The translations under genes and the position numbers were made by a program. A model generated the notes under the pieces. It saw only the letters and a list, made by a program, of their open reading frames with translations. It searched no databases and had not been told where the DNA came from. A stretch of 64,000 nucleotides of DNA, taken from NCBI RefSeq assembly GCF_025486315.1, contig NZ_JAOOPY010000002.1:124001-188000 (forward strand), given 5' to 3'. This document shows, in pieces, positions 25,661 to 33,634 of this stretch (its first letter is position 1; every line of letters starts with the position of its first letter). Origin of the DNA: Variovorax sp. N23. Its GTDB lineage: Bacteria > Pseudomonadota > Gammaproteobacteria > Burkholderiales > Burkholderiaceae_C.

Positions 25661-26434
25661 ATGGTTCACGCCGACCGCGGACGCAACGCCATCCGTGACC
25701 GCGCCCGCCCGGCGCGGCCGGACGAGCTGCGCAACATCCCCTGGCTCGACGCCCTGAGCGCCGCCGAGCGCCGCCGCACCGAGGCCGCGCTGGTGGTCGG
25801 CGAAGCCGAGCCGGGCGACCTGGTCTGCCGCATCGGCGGCTCGCCCACCTACTGGTTCGGCGTGGTCGAAGGCCTGCTCAAGATGAGCAACGACAACGCC
25901 GACGGCACCTCGATGACCTACAGCGGCCTGCCGCCCGGCGGCTGGTTCGGCGAGGGCACGGCGATGAAGCGCGAGCCCTACCGCTACAACATCCAGGCCC
26001 TGCGCCGCAGTGTGATCGGCGGGCTGCCGATCGACGACTTCCATTGGCTGCTCGACCACTCGATCGGCTTCAACCGCTTCGTGATGAACCAGCTCAACGA
26101 GCGGCTCGGCCAGTTCATCGCAGCGCGCGAGGCCGACCGGCAGAACAATCCCGACGTGCGCGTGGCGCGCAACCTGGCGGCACTGTTCAACCCGGTGCTG
26201 TTTCCCGGCGTGGGCGAGCTGCTGCGCATCACCCAGCAGGAACTGGCCTATCTCATCGGCCTGTCGCGCCAGCGCGTGAACGAGGCGCTGCGCACGCTCG
26301 AGGCACAGGGCATGATCCAGGTCGAGTACGGTGGCCTGCGCGTGCTCGACCTCGCGGCCCTGCGCAGCAGCGCCATCGCACCGAATTCGACGTCCATCAC
26401 CCTGTCTTCTCTTCCCCGGAAATCAACGCCATGA
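25661..26434 (+). CDS. Crp/Fnr-family transcriptional regulator
   Basis: 257 residues. A cyclic-nucleotide-binding-like beta roll (about 45-150; VVEGLLKMSNDNADGTSMTY, GGWFGEGTAMKREPYRYN) is followed by a Crp-type winged helix (ITQQELAYLIGLSRQRVNEA). The phosphate-binding cassette does not keep the Arg-Ser pair of CRP, and there are no FNR-type cysteines, so the signal is unlikely to be cAMP or an iron-sulfur cluster. A CoA ester or acid is possible. Divergent from the ligase/Liv operon, and overlapped by 4 bp by an SDR gene. Confidence 0.88.
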   Translation: MVHADRGRNAIRDRARPARPDELRNIPWLDALSAAERRRTEAALVVGEAEPGDLVCRIGGSPTYWFGVVEGLLKMSNDNADGTSMTYSGLPPGGWFGEGTAMKREPYRYNIQALRRSVIGGLPIDDFHWLLDHSIGFNRFVMNQLNERLGQFIAAREADRQNNPDVRVARNLAALFNPVLFPGVGELLRITQQELAYLIGLSRQRVNEALRTLEAQGMIQVEYGGLRVLDLAALRSSAIAPNSTSITLSSLPRKSTP

Positions 26435-27207
26435 GCATCCTGCAACGCACCACGCATCTCACCCTCCTCACCGGCGCCTCCCGCGGCATGGGCCGCGCCA
26501 TGGCCGAACAGCTGCTCGACGCCGGCCACACGCTCGTGTGCATCTCGCGCAAGACCGACGACGCACTGGCCGCCAAGGCGAAGGCTGCCGGCGCCACGCT
26601 GCTGCAATGGTCCTTCGACCTGGCCGCACCCGAAGCCGCCGCCGAGCGCGTCGGCGCCTGGCTGGCGGAGCAGGACGCCCAGGCCTTCGACAGCGTCACG
26701 CTGATCAACAACGCCGGCACCGTCGGCCGCCTCGGCCCGCTGGAAAAGGCGGATGCGTCGGACCTCGTGCAGTCGCTGCGCATCGGCCTCGAGGCGCCGC
26801 TGCTGCTCACGGCCGCCTTCCTGCGCGCCACGGCGCAATGGCGCGGCGTGCGCAAGGTGCTGAACATCTCGTCGGGCCTCGGCCGCAACGCGATGGCCAG
26901 CCAGGCGCCGTACTGCGCGGCCAAGGCCGGCATGGACCACTTCTCGCGCGCCGTTGCGCTGGAAGAGGCGCTGCGCCCCAACGGCGCAAAGATCGTCTCG
27001 CTCGCGCCCGGCGTGATCGACACCGACATGCAGATCGCCATGCGCGGCACCGATGCGGCGCTGTTCCCCGACCGCGGCCGCTTCGAGAAGCTCAAGGCCG
27101 ACGGCCTGCTCGACTCGCCCGCCACCGCCGCCGCCAAGGTGCTGGCCTACCTCGCCCGCGCGGACTTCGGCGCCAAGCCGACCGCCGACGTGCGCGACCC
27201 TGCCTGA
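26431..27207 (+). CDS. SDR-family oxidoreductase
   Basis: 258 residues. Classical short-chain dehydrogenase: LLTGASRGMGRAMAEQL nucleotide site, INNAGTVGRLGPL, catalytic Ser in NISSGLGRNAM, and YCAAKAGMDHFSRAVA for Tyr-Lys. Closest in shape to the sepiapterin/benzil-reductase-like group (LGPLEKAD, SLAPGVIDTDMQ). The substrate is unknown; it is probably a ketone or alcohol in the same pathway as the coupled regulator. The ATG overlaps the regulator stop as ATGA, so the homology start and coupling agree. Confidence 0.85.
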   Translation: MSILQRTTHLTLLTGASRGMGRAMAEQLLDAGHTLVCISRKTDDALAAKAKAAGATLLQWSFDLAAPEAAAERVGAWLAEQDAQAFDSVTLINNAGTVGRLGPLEKADASDLVQSLRIGLEAPLLLTAAFLRATAQWRGVRKVLNISSGLGRNAMASQAPYCAAKAGMDHFSRAVALEEALRPNGAKIVSLAPGVIDTDMQIAMRGTDAALFPDRGRFEKLKADGLLDSPATAAAKVLAYLARADFGAKPTADVRDPA

Positions 27208-27216
27208 GCGCGCGCC

Positions 27217-27474
27217 ATGGCCACCGCCCAAGCCATCACCACCGGGGAGTACAAGCTCTTCCCCAACCCGCGCAACCTGCACCGGGTGGTGTTCGCCCAC
27301 CAGGTGTTCGTGCCCTATCCGTACATGTTCATCGAGATGGAGAGCTACTACCTGAAGGGCCGCTACAGCCTGTTCGCGGCCCACCGCATCGTCGACAACA
27401 AGGCCGGCCAGCTCGCCACCTTCGAGGACGCGGCCGACGAGGCGAAGTTCAAGGCGAAGTTCGTGCCGGACTGA
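27217..27474 (+). CDS. Hypothetical protein, 85 residues
   Basis: I do not recognise a family. The protein (MATAQAITTGEYKLFPNPRN...) is soluble, rich in Phe and Tyr (VFVPYPYMFIEMESYYLKGR), and ends in an acidic/Lys stretch. It has no signal peptide, membrane segment or cysteine. It follows the SDR gene by 9 bp on the same strand, so it is probably the last gene of the regulator-SDR transcript. Codon use looks like that of its neighbours, which supports a real gene. Confidence 0.65.
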   Translation: MATAQAITTGEYKLFPNPRNLHRVVFAHQVFVPYPYMFIEMESYYLKGRYSLFAAHRIVDNKAGQLATFEDAADEAKFKAKFVPD

Positions 27475-27546
27475 TGCCGTGCCCCGATGCAGCGGCCGCT
27501 GAACGGGTCGCGGATCGGAGGAAAAGGTGGGCCGCTTTTTATGGGC

Positions 27547-27552
27547 TATAAT
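27547..27552 (+). promoter_or_regulatory. -10 box of the tRNA-Gly promoter
   Basis: A perfect TATAAT 14 bp before the mature tRNA, the only obvious consensus -10 in this GC-rich stretch. The -35 region is weak. Confidence 0.6.
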
Positions 27553-27566
27553 CGTGGGCTTGCAAT

Positions 27567-27642
27567 GCGGGATTAGCTCAGTTGGTAGAGCGATACCTTG
27601 CCAAGGTATAGGTCGAGAGTTCGAGTCTCTTATCCCGCTCCA
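27567..27642 (+). tRNA. tRNA-Gly (anticodon GCC)
   Basis: A 76-nt cloverleaf. The acceptor stem GCGGGAT pairs with ATCCCGC; D-arm TAGCTCAGTTGGTAGAGC; anticodon loop CTTGCCAAG with GCC; T-arm GAGAGTTCGAGTCTCT. The 3' CCA is encoded. Reads GGC and GGT glycine codons. It stands alone, followed by its own terminator, with no integrase or att-like duplication nearby. Confidence 0.97.
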
Positions 27643-27652
27643 GATCCAGATG

Positions 27653-27681
27653 AAAAGGCCACCTCACGAGGTGGCCTTTTT
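27653..27681 (+). terminator. Rho-independent terminator after tRNA-Gly
   Basis: A 12-bp perfect stem, AAAAGGCCACCT-CACG-AGGTGGCCTTTT, ending in a run of five T, 11 bp after the tRNA. Confidence 0.9.
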
Positions 27682-27689
27682 CATGGCCG

Positions 27690-27736
27690 ATTCAAACCGG
27701 CCCTGCCGGCCTTCATTCAAACCGGCCCTGTCGGCC
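27690..27736. repeat. Two near-identical 22-bp direct repeats
   Basis: ATTCAAACCGGCCCTGCCGG and a second copy with one C/T difference, spaced 25 bp apart. They lie between the tRNA terminator and the converging aldolase stop. Each contains a small CCGG..CCGG hairpin. Function unknown; they may assist termination of the aldolase transcript. Confidence 0.7.
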
Positions 27737-27737
27737 C

Positions 27738-28463
27738 TCAGGCGATCAGCCGCAGCGCCGATTCCCACGCCAGCTGCGCATGCGCCAGCCCTTCCTCGCG
27801 GTTGAACTGGTCGGCGGTGCGTTCGCGCACGGCCACGGGCGGGTAGATGATCTTCTGCCCGCCGCTCAGTGCCTTCGTCTGCGCCTGGCAGGCGCGCTCC
27901 AGGAAGTAGATGTTGAGGAAGGCCTCCGCGATGGTGCGGCCGGCGGCCAGCAGGCCGTGGTTGCGCAGGATCATCACGCGGTGTTCACCCAGGCTCGCGA
28001 CCAGGCGGTCGCGTTCGTCCAGGTCGAGCGCGATGCCTTCGTAGTCGTGGTACGCGAGGTGGCCGTAGAACTTCAGCGCGTGCTGCGAGATGGGCAGCAG
28101 GCCCTCTTCCTGGCACGACACCGCGATGCCGTCGGCCGTATGGGTGTGGATCACGCAGGCTAGGTCGTGCCGCGCCATGTGCACGGCCGAATGGATGGTG
28201 AAGCCGGCGGCGTTGACGCGTTCGGTCGTGTCCTTGGCTTCGACCGCCGCGCCGGTCGGGTCGATCTTCACCAGGTCTTCCGGCCGCATCTCGTGGAACA
28301 GCACGCCGTAGCGGTTGATGAGGAAGTGGTCCGGCGTGCCCGGGATGCGCGCGCTGATGTGCGTGTCGATCAGGTCGGTCATCCGGAAGTGGGCGACCAG
28401 GCGGTACAGCGCAGCGAGGTCGCGGCGTGTCTGGATTTCGGCGTCGGTGAGGGGGGCGGTCAT
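27738..28463 (-). CDS. Class II aldolase/adducin-family protein
   Basis: 241 residues. Metal-binding histidines appear as VIHTHTADGIAVSCQ (near residue 100) and RNHGLLAAGRTIAEAF, together with THISARIPG near the start. Members are fuculose-phosphate-type aldolases, epimerases or decarboxylases; the product here lacks a diagnostic substrate residue that I can read. It lies 55 bp downstream of the GhrA-type reductase on the same strand, so the two may work on the same hydroxy- or keto-acid. Confidence 0.85.
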   Translation of the reverse strand: MTAPLTDAEIQTRRDLAALYRLVAHFRMTDLIDTHISARIPGTPDHFLINRYGVLFHEMRPEDLVKIDPTGAAVEAKDTTERVNAAGFTIHSAVHMARHDLACVIHTHTADGIAVSCQEEGLLPISQHALKFYGHLAYHDYEGIALDLDERDRLVASLGEHRVMILRNHGLLAAGRTIAEAFLNIYFLERACQAQTKALSGGQKIIYPPVAVRERTADQFNREEGLAHAQLAWESALRLIA

Positions 28464-28518
28464 GCGGGTTGTCCGGTCGGGGAGGGAGATGGCGTCGGGT
28501 TGTCGTGGTGCGCTTGCG

Positions 28519-29445
28519 TCAGTAGCCGCGCGCCATGTCGACCTGGTTGAAGTAGGGCGCGCCCTCGTGCATCTGCGCGATGTTGCGCACCACCTGTTGC
28601 ACCACGACGTCGTAGGTGGCCATGGTCGCCATGTGGGGCGTGACGACCAGGCCGGGGGTGGTCCACAGCGGATGGTCGGCCGGCAGCGGCTCCTGCTCGA
28701 ACACGTCGACGATGGCGCCGCGCAACTGGCCGCTGCCCAGCGCCGCGATCAGATCGTTTTCGACCAGGTGCTCGCCGCGGCCACAATGGATCAGCGCCGC
28801 GCCCTGGGGCAGGGCCGAGAAGGTGCGCTCGCCGAGGATGCCGCGCGTCTGCGCCGTGAGCGGCAGCAGGCACACCAGCACGTCGGTCTGCGCGAGGAAG
28901 GCGTCGTAGCCTTCCTCGCCGCTGAACATCGTGACGCCCGCAATCTCGCGCGGCGTGCGCGCCCAGCCGCTCACCGGGTAGCCGAGCAGGGGCAGGCGCC
29001 TGGCGATGTGGCCGCCGAGTTCGCCCATGCCCATCAGCCCGACGCGGCATGCCGAGGCCGGCGTCTGCCGGGGGCGCTTCCATTCGTGGATGCGCTGGCT
29101 GGCCATCGCCTGGTCCAGCTTGCGGTGGAAGTGCAGCACCCCCCACAGCACGAACTGCAGCATGCCTTCGGCCAGCATCGGGTCGACCACGCGGCAGACC
29201 GGCAAGGCGCTCACGTCCTGCTCGGCCACGACGTTGTCGACACCGGCGGCGATGCTGTGGACCAGGCGCAGATGGGGCATCTGCGCATAGACGCCGGGCG
29301 GCGAATTCCAGCAGACGGCGACCTCGGCGTCGAGGCAGCGCGGGTCGGGCCAGGTGACGACGTCGAGCGCGGGGTTGGCCTCCGTCAGCATGGGGCGGAG
29401 GAAGTCGAGGTTGGCGGTTTGGCTCAGCAGGGCGACGATGGTCAT
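28519..29445 (-). CDS. ghrA: D-2-hydroxyacid dehydrogenase, glyoxylate/hydroxypyruvate reductase A type
   Basis: 308 residues. It reduces glyoxylate or hydroxypyruvate with NADPH. NAD(P)-binding motif VGLMGMGELGGHIARRL near residue 140, then substrate/catalytic pieces LIHCGRGEHLVENDLIAAL (Arg), VDVFEQEPLPADHPLW (Glu) and TPHMATMA (His), which is the GhrA pattern with HMA in place of the more common HIA. Length agrees with E. coli GhrA (312). The ATG at 29445 begins the homology (MTIVALLSQT). It precedes the class II aldolase gene. Confidence 0.85.
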   Translation of the reverse strand: MTIVALLSQTANLDFLRPMLTEANPALDVVTWPDPRCLDAEVAVCWNSPPGVYAQMPHLRLVHSIAAGVDNVVAEQDVSALPVCRVVDPMLAEGMLQFVLWGVLHFHRKLDQAMASQRIHEWKRPRQTPASACRVGLMGMGELGGHIARRLPLLGYPVSGWARTPREIAGVTMFSGEEGYDAFLAQTDVLVCLLPLTAQTRGILGERTFSALPQGAALIHCGRGEHLVENDLIAALGSGQLRGAIVDVFEQEPLPADHPLWTTPGLVVTPHMATMATYDVVVQQVVRNIAQMHEGAPYFNQVDMARGY

Positions 29446-29763
29446 GAAGCGGAAATCAGAGGTGGAGGGGGCAGTGCGTGCTGCGTCGACCGTGGGGTGA
29501 CGCCCCGCCACCCACCGGTTCGGACGGGCTATTCTGAACGCGGATGCGCGCGCCGGACCTTCGCGGGGCGCGAGCGGCCCGCCGGTGTGCCGCGCTTTGC
29601 GTCGTCGACGGCGGCAGTGTAGGGAGTCGGCCGTGCGACGATTGCGTGGTTCGAGCCGAGTTCTGTCTCGCGCAGGCCATTCTGGCGCGATCCCGGGCAG
29701 GGGGCGGGCTCGTGCCGTCTGCGTCGGTCGACCGCCGTCGGCGCATTTCTTGCGTCATTTCCC
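29446..29763. other. 318-bp divergent intergenic region
   Basis: Lies between the GhrA-type gene and the AraC-family gene. It holds no convincing gene, tRNA or terminator, and I see no strong inverted repeat. It must contain both promoters. Short open frames here lack ribosome sites and resemble nothing known. Confidence 0.6.
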
Positions 29764-30597
29764 ATGTACTTTGGCACCTCGATGATGCGCACCCCGAACC
29801 CCGTCCGCAGCCAGGTCTTCCAGGACTACCAGGACATCCCGCGGCCGGTCTCGATGATCATCGTGGAGCACGACCCCGAGCCCTCGATGATCGTGCCGCG
29901 CCACTCGCACCCGCGCGCGCAGCTGGCGTATGCGGTCAAGGGCATGTTCACGCTGCACACCCAGGAAGGCGCCTGGCTGGTGCCGCCCAACCGCGCCGTC
30001 TGGGTGCCCGGCGGCATCGAGCACGAGATGCACGCGCGCGGCCAGACCGTGTCGAACCGCTCGCTCTATATCCAGCCCGACGCCTCGCCCGGCCTGCCCG
30101 ACGAGTGCTGCGTGATCGAGGTGTCGCCGCTGATGCGCCAGCTCATCATCGAGGCCATCGACATTCCGCTGCTGTACGACGAGGCGGGGCGCGACGGCCG
30201 CGTGATGCGGCTCATCCTCGACGAGATCTGCGCCGCGCCCAAGGTGCCGCTGCATGTGCCGATGCCCAACGACCCGCGCCTGCTGCGCATCTGCAAGGCG
30301 CTGCTGGCCGACCCGGGCCGCGAAGGCGACCTCGAAGACTGGGCGCGTTTCGGCGCGCTCGGCCGCCGCACGCTCACGCGGCTGTTCCGCGACGAAACCG
30401 GCATCACTTTCACGCTGTGGCGCCAGCAACTGCGCCTGATGGAGGCGCTGCGCCGCCTCTCGATGGGCACCGCCGTCACCACCGTGGCGATGGACCTGGG
30501 CTACGAGAGCCCGAGCGCCTTCACCGCCATGTTCCGCCGCGTGATGGGCAAGACGCCCAAGCATTACCTCGGGCGCAACGACATCGACGCTGACTGA
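29764..30597 (+). CDS. AraC-family transcriptional regulator with N-terminal cupin
   Basis: 277 residues if the first ATG is used; MMRTPNPV starting 18 bp later is equally possible, since neither has a clear ribosome site. The N-terminal cupin (PRHSHPRAQLAYAVKGMFTL, then PNRAVWVPGGIEHEM) binds a small effector. The C-terminal double helix-turn-helix includes FGALGRRTLTRLFRDETGIT and AMDLGYESPSAFTAMFRR. Divergent from ghrA-aldolase and convergent with the M20 peptidase, so either neighbour could be its target. Confidence 0.88.
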   Translation: MYFGTSMMRTPNPVRSQVFQDYQDIPRPVSMIIVEHDPEPSMIVPRHSHPRAQLAYAVKGMFTLHTQEGAWLVPPNRAVWVPGGIEHEMHARGQTVSNRSLYIQPDASPGLPDECCVIEVSPLMRQLIIEAIDIPLLYDEAGRDGRVMRLILDEICAAPKVPLHVPMPNDPRLLRICKALLADPGREGDLEDWARFGALGRRTLTRLFRDETGITFTLWRQQLRLMEALRRLSMGTAVTTVAMDLGYESPSAFTAMFRRVMGKTPKHYLGRNDIDAD

Positions 30598-30622
30598 CTG
30601 GCGCGCCGGCCAGTCGTTCGCA

Positions 30623-31930
30623 TCAAGCGAGCTTGTTGACGCCGCACCAGCGCGCCATGAACACCGCCAGCACCGCGGTCGTCTGCATCAGGCTATCGAT
30701 CGATGCCCACTCGTCGATGCCGTGGATGTTGGCGCCGCCCGAAGGGCCGTAGCAGATGGCGGGCGTCTCGCCGTAGAGGTTGAAGAACTTCGCGTCCGTC
30801 GTGCCCGTGAAGGCGGTGGGTTGCAGCGTCGTGCCGACGACGTCCTGGTGGCACTTCGAGATCGCCTGCACGATCGGCGCGTCGTCCGGCACGTGGCAGC
30901 CGTCGGCCTGGAAGCCTTCGTAGACGAGCTTGTAGCTCAGCGCCGCATGGGCCGGGTGGGCTTCGTAGGCGGCGGCCAGCACGGCCTCGACCTGCTGCTT
31001 GGCCTGCGCGACCTTCATGTCGGGAAAGAAGCCGATGCGCACGTCGGCGCGGCAGGCCGAGGGCACCGACGAGGCCCACTCGCCACCGCTGATCTTCCCG
31101 AGGTTGAAGTTCACCGGGTGGTTGTGGTGCGCGTAGCTACGGTAGCGCGCGCTCGGTGCGTTCCATTTCTCTTCGAGCTTCTTCAGTTCGCCGAAGAGGT
31201 ACATCGTGAAGTCGATGGCGCCCACGCCGGTCTGCGCGACCGAGGCGTGCACCGGCTTGCCCAACACCTCGATGGCCAGCCACAGCACGCCCAACTGGCA
31301 GGTCATGACGCCGTTCTCGGAAATCGGCTCGGGGATGACGGCCGCGTCGGCGCGGTAGCCTTCCACCAGGCAGGCGAGGGCGCCGTTGCCGGTGCATTCC
31401 TCTTCGATCACCGACTGGAAGTACACCGGCGACGCAGGCTCGAGCCCCAGCGACTTCAGCGCCTTGAAGGCCATCGTGTAGGCCACGATGCCCGCCTTCA
31501 TGTCCGACGCGCCCCGGCCGTACAGCCGGTCGCCGTCGACCTTGCCGGAGAAGGGCGGGTCGGTCCACAGCACCTCGGCGCCGGTGGGCACCACGTCGAT
31601 GTGGCCGTTGAAGATCAGCGAGCTGCCCTTGAACGGGCCACTGGGGCGGTGGATGCCGACCACGTTGGTGCGGCCTTCGTAGGAGACGATCGAGGGCGAA
31701 TAGCCCGGGTGGGCCTTCAGCTTCTCCTCGTCGATCTGGAATTCGTCCACCTGCAGCCCGAGGCCGGCGAAGGCCTTCGCCATGAAGGTCTGCGCGCTCT
31801 GCTCGTGGCCGAGGAGGGACGGGTGCGTGACCAGTTCGCTCAGCATGGCGACGGCCTCGCCGCGCAGGGCATGGGCGGCGGCGGCGATGGCGGCTTCATC
31901 CGCCACGACTTCGGGGGTGGTTGCTTGCAT
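30623..31930 (-). CDS. M20-family metallopeptidase (ArgE/DapE type)
   Basis: 435 residues. Two-metal deacylase/peptidase motifs: LIFNGHIDVVPTG (metal His, catalytic Asp), YGRGASDMKAGIVAYT (metal Asp), VIEEECTGNGAL (catalytic and metal Glu) and, late, ICYGPSGGANIHGIDEW (metal His). It belongs to the ArgE/DapE group, which deacylates N-acyl amino acids or similar amides. The ATG at 31930 fits the family start (MQATTPEVVADEAAIAAAAH). It follows the MocR gene on the same strand with 13 bp between, so co-expression is likely; an N-acylated amino acid linked to the GABA genes is a guess. Confidence 0.88.
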   Translation of the reverse strand: MQATTPEVVADEAAIAAAAHALRGEAVAMLSELVTHPSLLGHEQSAQTFMAKAFAGLGLQVDEFQIDEEKLKAHPGYSPSIVSYEGRTNVVGIHRPSGPFKGSSLIFNGHIDVVPTGAEVLWTDPPFSGKVDGDRLYGRGASDMKAGIVAYTMAFKALKSLGLEPASPVYFQSVIEEECTGNGALACLVEGYRADAAVIPEPISENGVMTCQLGVLWLAIEVLGKPVHASVAQTGVGAIDFTMYLFGELKKLEEKWNAPSARYRSYAHHNHPVNFNLGKISGGEWASSVPSACRADVRIGFFPDMKVAQAKQQVEAVLAAAYEAHPAHAALSYKLVYEGFQADGCHVPDDAPIVQAISKCHQDVVGTTLQPTAFTGTTDAKFFNLYGETPAICYGPSGGANIHGIDEWASIDSLMQTTAVLAVFMARWCGVNKLA

Positions 31931-31943
31931 GGGGCCCATTCTT

Positions 31944-33500
31944 TCACCGGACCGCGGCCGGCGTTGTTCGAAATGGGCCGCGCACTGTCGAAAGCGCGCC
32001 GACCGACCCGATCCCCGCCGCCCGCAGGCAGTGCAGCAGCCGCTCGAAGGCGGGGGCGATGTGCGCTTCCTGGACGCACGCATAGCCCAGCAGCAGGCCG
32101 CGCCGCGCACCGGCGCGGCGGTAGTAGGCCGACAGCGGCCGCGTCAGCACGCCCTGCGCCTGCGCCGCGGCGGCGATGGCCACGTCGTCGCAGCCATCGG
32201 GCAGGCGCAGCACCAGGTGCAGCCCTGCATTGCTGGCTTGCGGGTGCAGGAACTCACTGCCCAGGTGCTCGGTGATGAGCCCGACCAGCAGCGCGCGCCG
32301 GCGCGCATAGAGCACCCGCATGCGGCGGATGTGCGCGGCGTAGTGGCCCTCTGTGATCAGCTCGGCCAGCGCCAGCTGGGTGATGGCGTGGCCTTCGCGG
32401 TAGAGGTCGGCGTGCGCCGTGCGAAAGGCCGGCGCCAGTGCGCGCGGCAGCACCATGTAGCCCACGCGCAGGCCGGGGAACAGCGTCTTGCTGAAGGTGC
32501 CGATGTAGATCACCGGGCTGTCGGCCTCCAGCCCCTGCATGGCGGGGATCGGCCGGCCGGCGAAGCGGAACTCGCTGTCGTAGTCGTCCTCGACGATCCA
32601 GCCGCCCGAGGCGCGGGCATGGTCGAGCAGTTCGCGCCGCCGCGCCAGGCTCATCACCGCCCCCAGCGGGTACTGGTGCGACGGTGTGACGAAGATGAGC
32701 CGTGGCGCCTTGCCGCCGCGCGGCCAGCCCGTAGCGTTGCACGCGGGGCCGTCGTCGGCGGGCTCGACCTGCAGCGGCCGCACCCGGGCCGCGTCCATCT
32801 GCAGCACCTTGTGGAAGCCCCAGTAGCCCGGCTCCTCGACCCACACCGTGTCGCGCGGGTCGACCAGCATGCGCAGCGACAGGTCGATGGCCTGGTGCAC
32901 GCCCTCGGTCACCAGGATCTGGTCGGGTTCGCAACGCACCGAGCGCGCCACGCGCAGGTGTTCGGCGATGGCGGCGCGCAGCGCGGGGTGGCCCCCGCCA
33001 TGCGCGTAGGTCAGCAGCTCGGGCGCCGGCGCGCGCCACAGCCGCGTGAGGATGCGGCTGAAGGTGCGGTGCGGGAATTGCGTGACGTCGGGCACGCCCG
33101 GCATGAAGGCGCCCCATTGCACCGGCGCGGCCGAGGCGTTGGCCAGCAGGGCCTGCGCGCGTTTCGACAGCCGCACCGGTGCACTGGTGGCGGCGGGCTC
33201 GGCCATCGCACGACCGGCGCTGAGAAAGCTGTCGGGCGCGGTCTCGGCCACGAAGGTGCCGCTGCCCACGCGCGAATGCACGTAGCCCTCGGCCTGCAAC
33301 TGCGCATAGGCATGCAGCACGGTGTTGCGCGACATGGTGAGTTCGCGCGCCAGGTCGCGCGAGGCGGGCAGGGCGCTCGACGGCGGCAGACTGCCGTCGA
33401 GGATGGCTTCGCGGAGGCACTCGTAGAGCTGGCGGTTGAGCGCGGTCCCGGTGTCGGGCGCCAGGCGCTGCAGCACGAGGTCGGCGCAGATGGATTGCAT
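31944..33500 (-). CDS. MocR-family regulator (GntR-type HTH fused to PLP aminotransferase-like domain)
   Basis: 518 residues. Residues 10-85 are a GntR winged helix (SSALPASRDLARELTMSRNT and GYVHSRVGSGTFV). After a linker, residues 150-500 are a fold-type I aminotransferase domain with the PLP Lys in YIGTFSKTLFPGLRVGYMV. This is the GabR/PdxR architecture, in which PLP plus an amino compound (GABA in GabR) triggers activation of the divergent operon. Here the divergent operon is gabT-gabD, so a GabR-like role is well supported by context. A 10-bp inverted repeat (33522-33569) lies between them. Confidence 0.9.
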   Translation of the reverse strand: MQSICADLVLQRLAPDTGTALNRQLYECLREAILDGSLPPSSALPASRDLARELTMSRNTVLHAYAQLQAEGYVHSRVGSGTFVAETAPDSFLSAGRAMAEPAATSAPVRLSKRAQALLANASAAPVQWGAFMPGVPDVTQFPHRTFSRILTRLWRAPAPELLTYAHGGGHPALRAAIAEHLRVARSVRCEPDQILVTEGVHQAIDLSLRMLVDPRDTVWVEEPGYWGFHKVLQMDAARVRPLQVEPADDGPACNATGWPRGGKAPRLIFVTPSHQYPLGAVMSLARRRELLDHARASGGWIVEDDYDSEFRFAGRPIPAMQGLEADSPVIYIGTFSKTLFPGLRVGYMVLPRALAPAFRTAHADLYREGHAITQLALAELITEGHYAAHIRRMRVLYARRRALLVGLITEHLGSEFLHPQASNAGLHLVLRLPDGCDDVAIAAAAQAQGVLTRPLSAYYRRAGARRGLLLGYACVQEAHIAPAFERLLHCLRAAGIGSVGALSTVRGPFRTTPAAVR

Positions 33501-33521
33501 GGTCGGAAAAAGTCGATCTCC

Positions 33522-33569
33522 ATTGGCTCCATCCAATTGCTGGAAGCGGATCTTTTCGGTGGAGCCAAT
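33522..33569. promoter_or_regulatory. Inverted repeat ATTGGCTCCA/TGGAGCCAAT, candidate MocR operator
   Basis: Two perfect 10-base complements 28 bp apart in the MocR-gabT gap, lying nearer the MocR start. Paired sites separated by several helical turns are expected for the domain-swapped MocR dimer. Identified by symmetry and position only. Confidence 0.6.
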
Positions 33570-33634
33570 CCGCCATTCAATCACGCTTTCCGCTTTCCGC
33601 TTTCCGCCCGACCCACCTTCCACCGGACCCGACC

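Noticed and set aside
27567..27740. tRNA-Gly as an integration site of a genomic island
   Set aside because: There is no integrase and no duplicated tRNA 3' end, and the flanking genes look native in composition.
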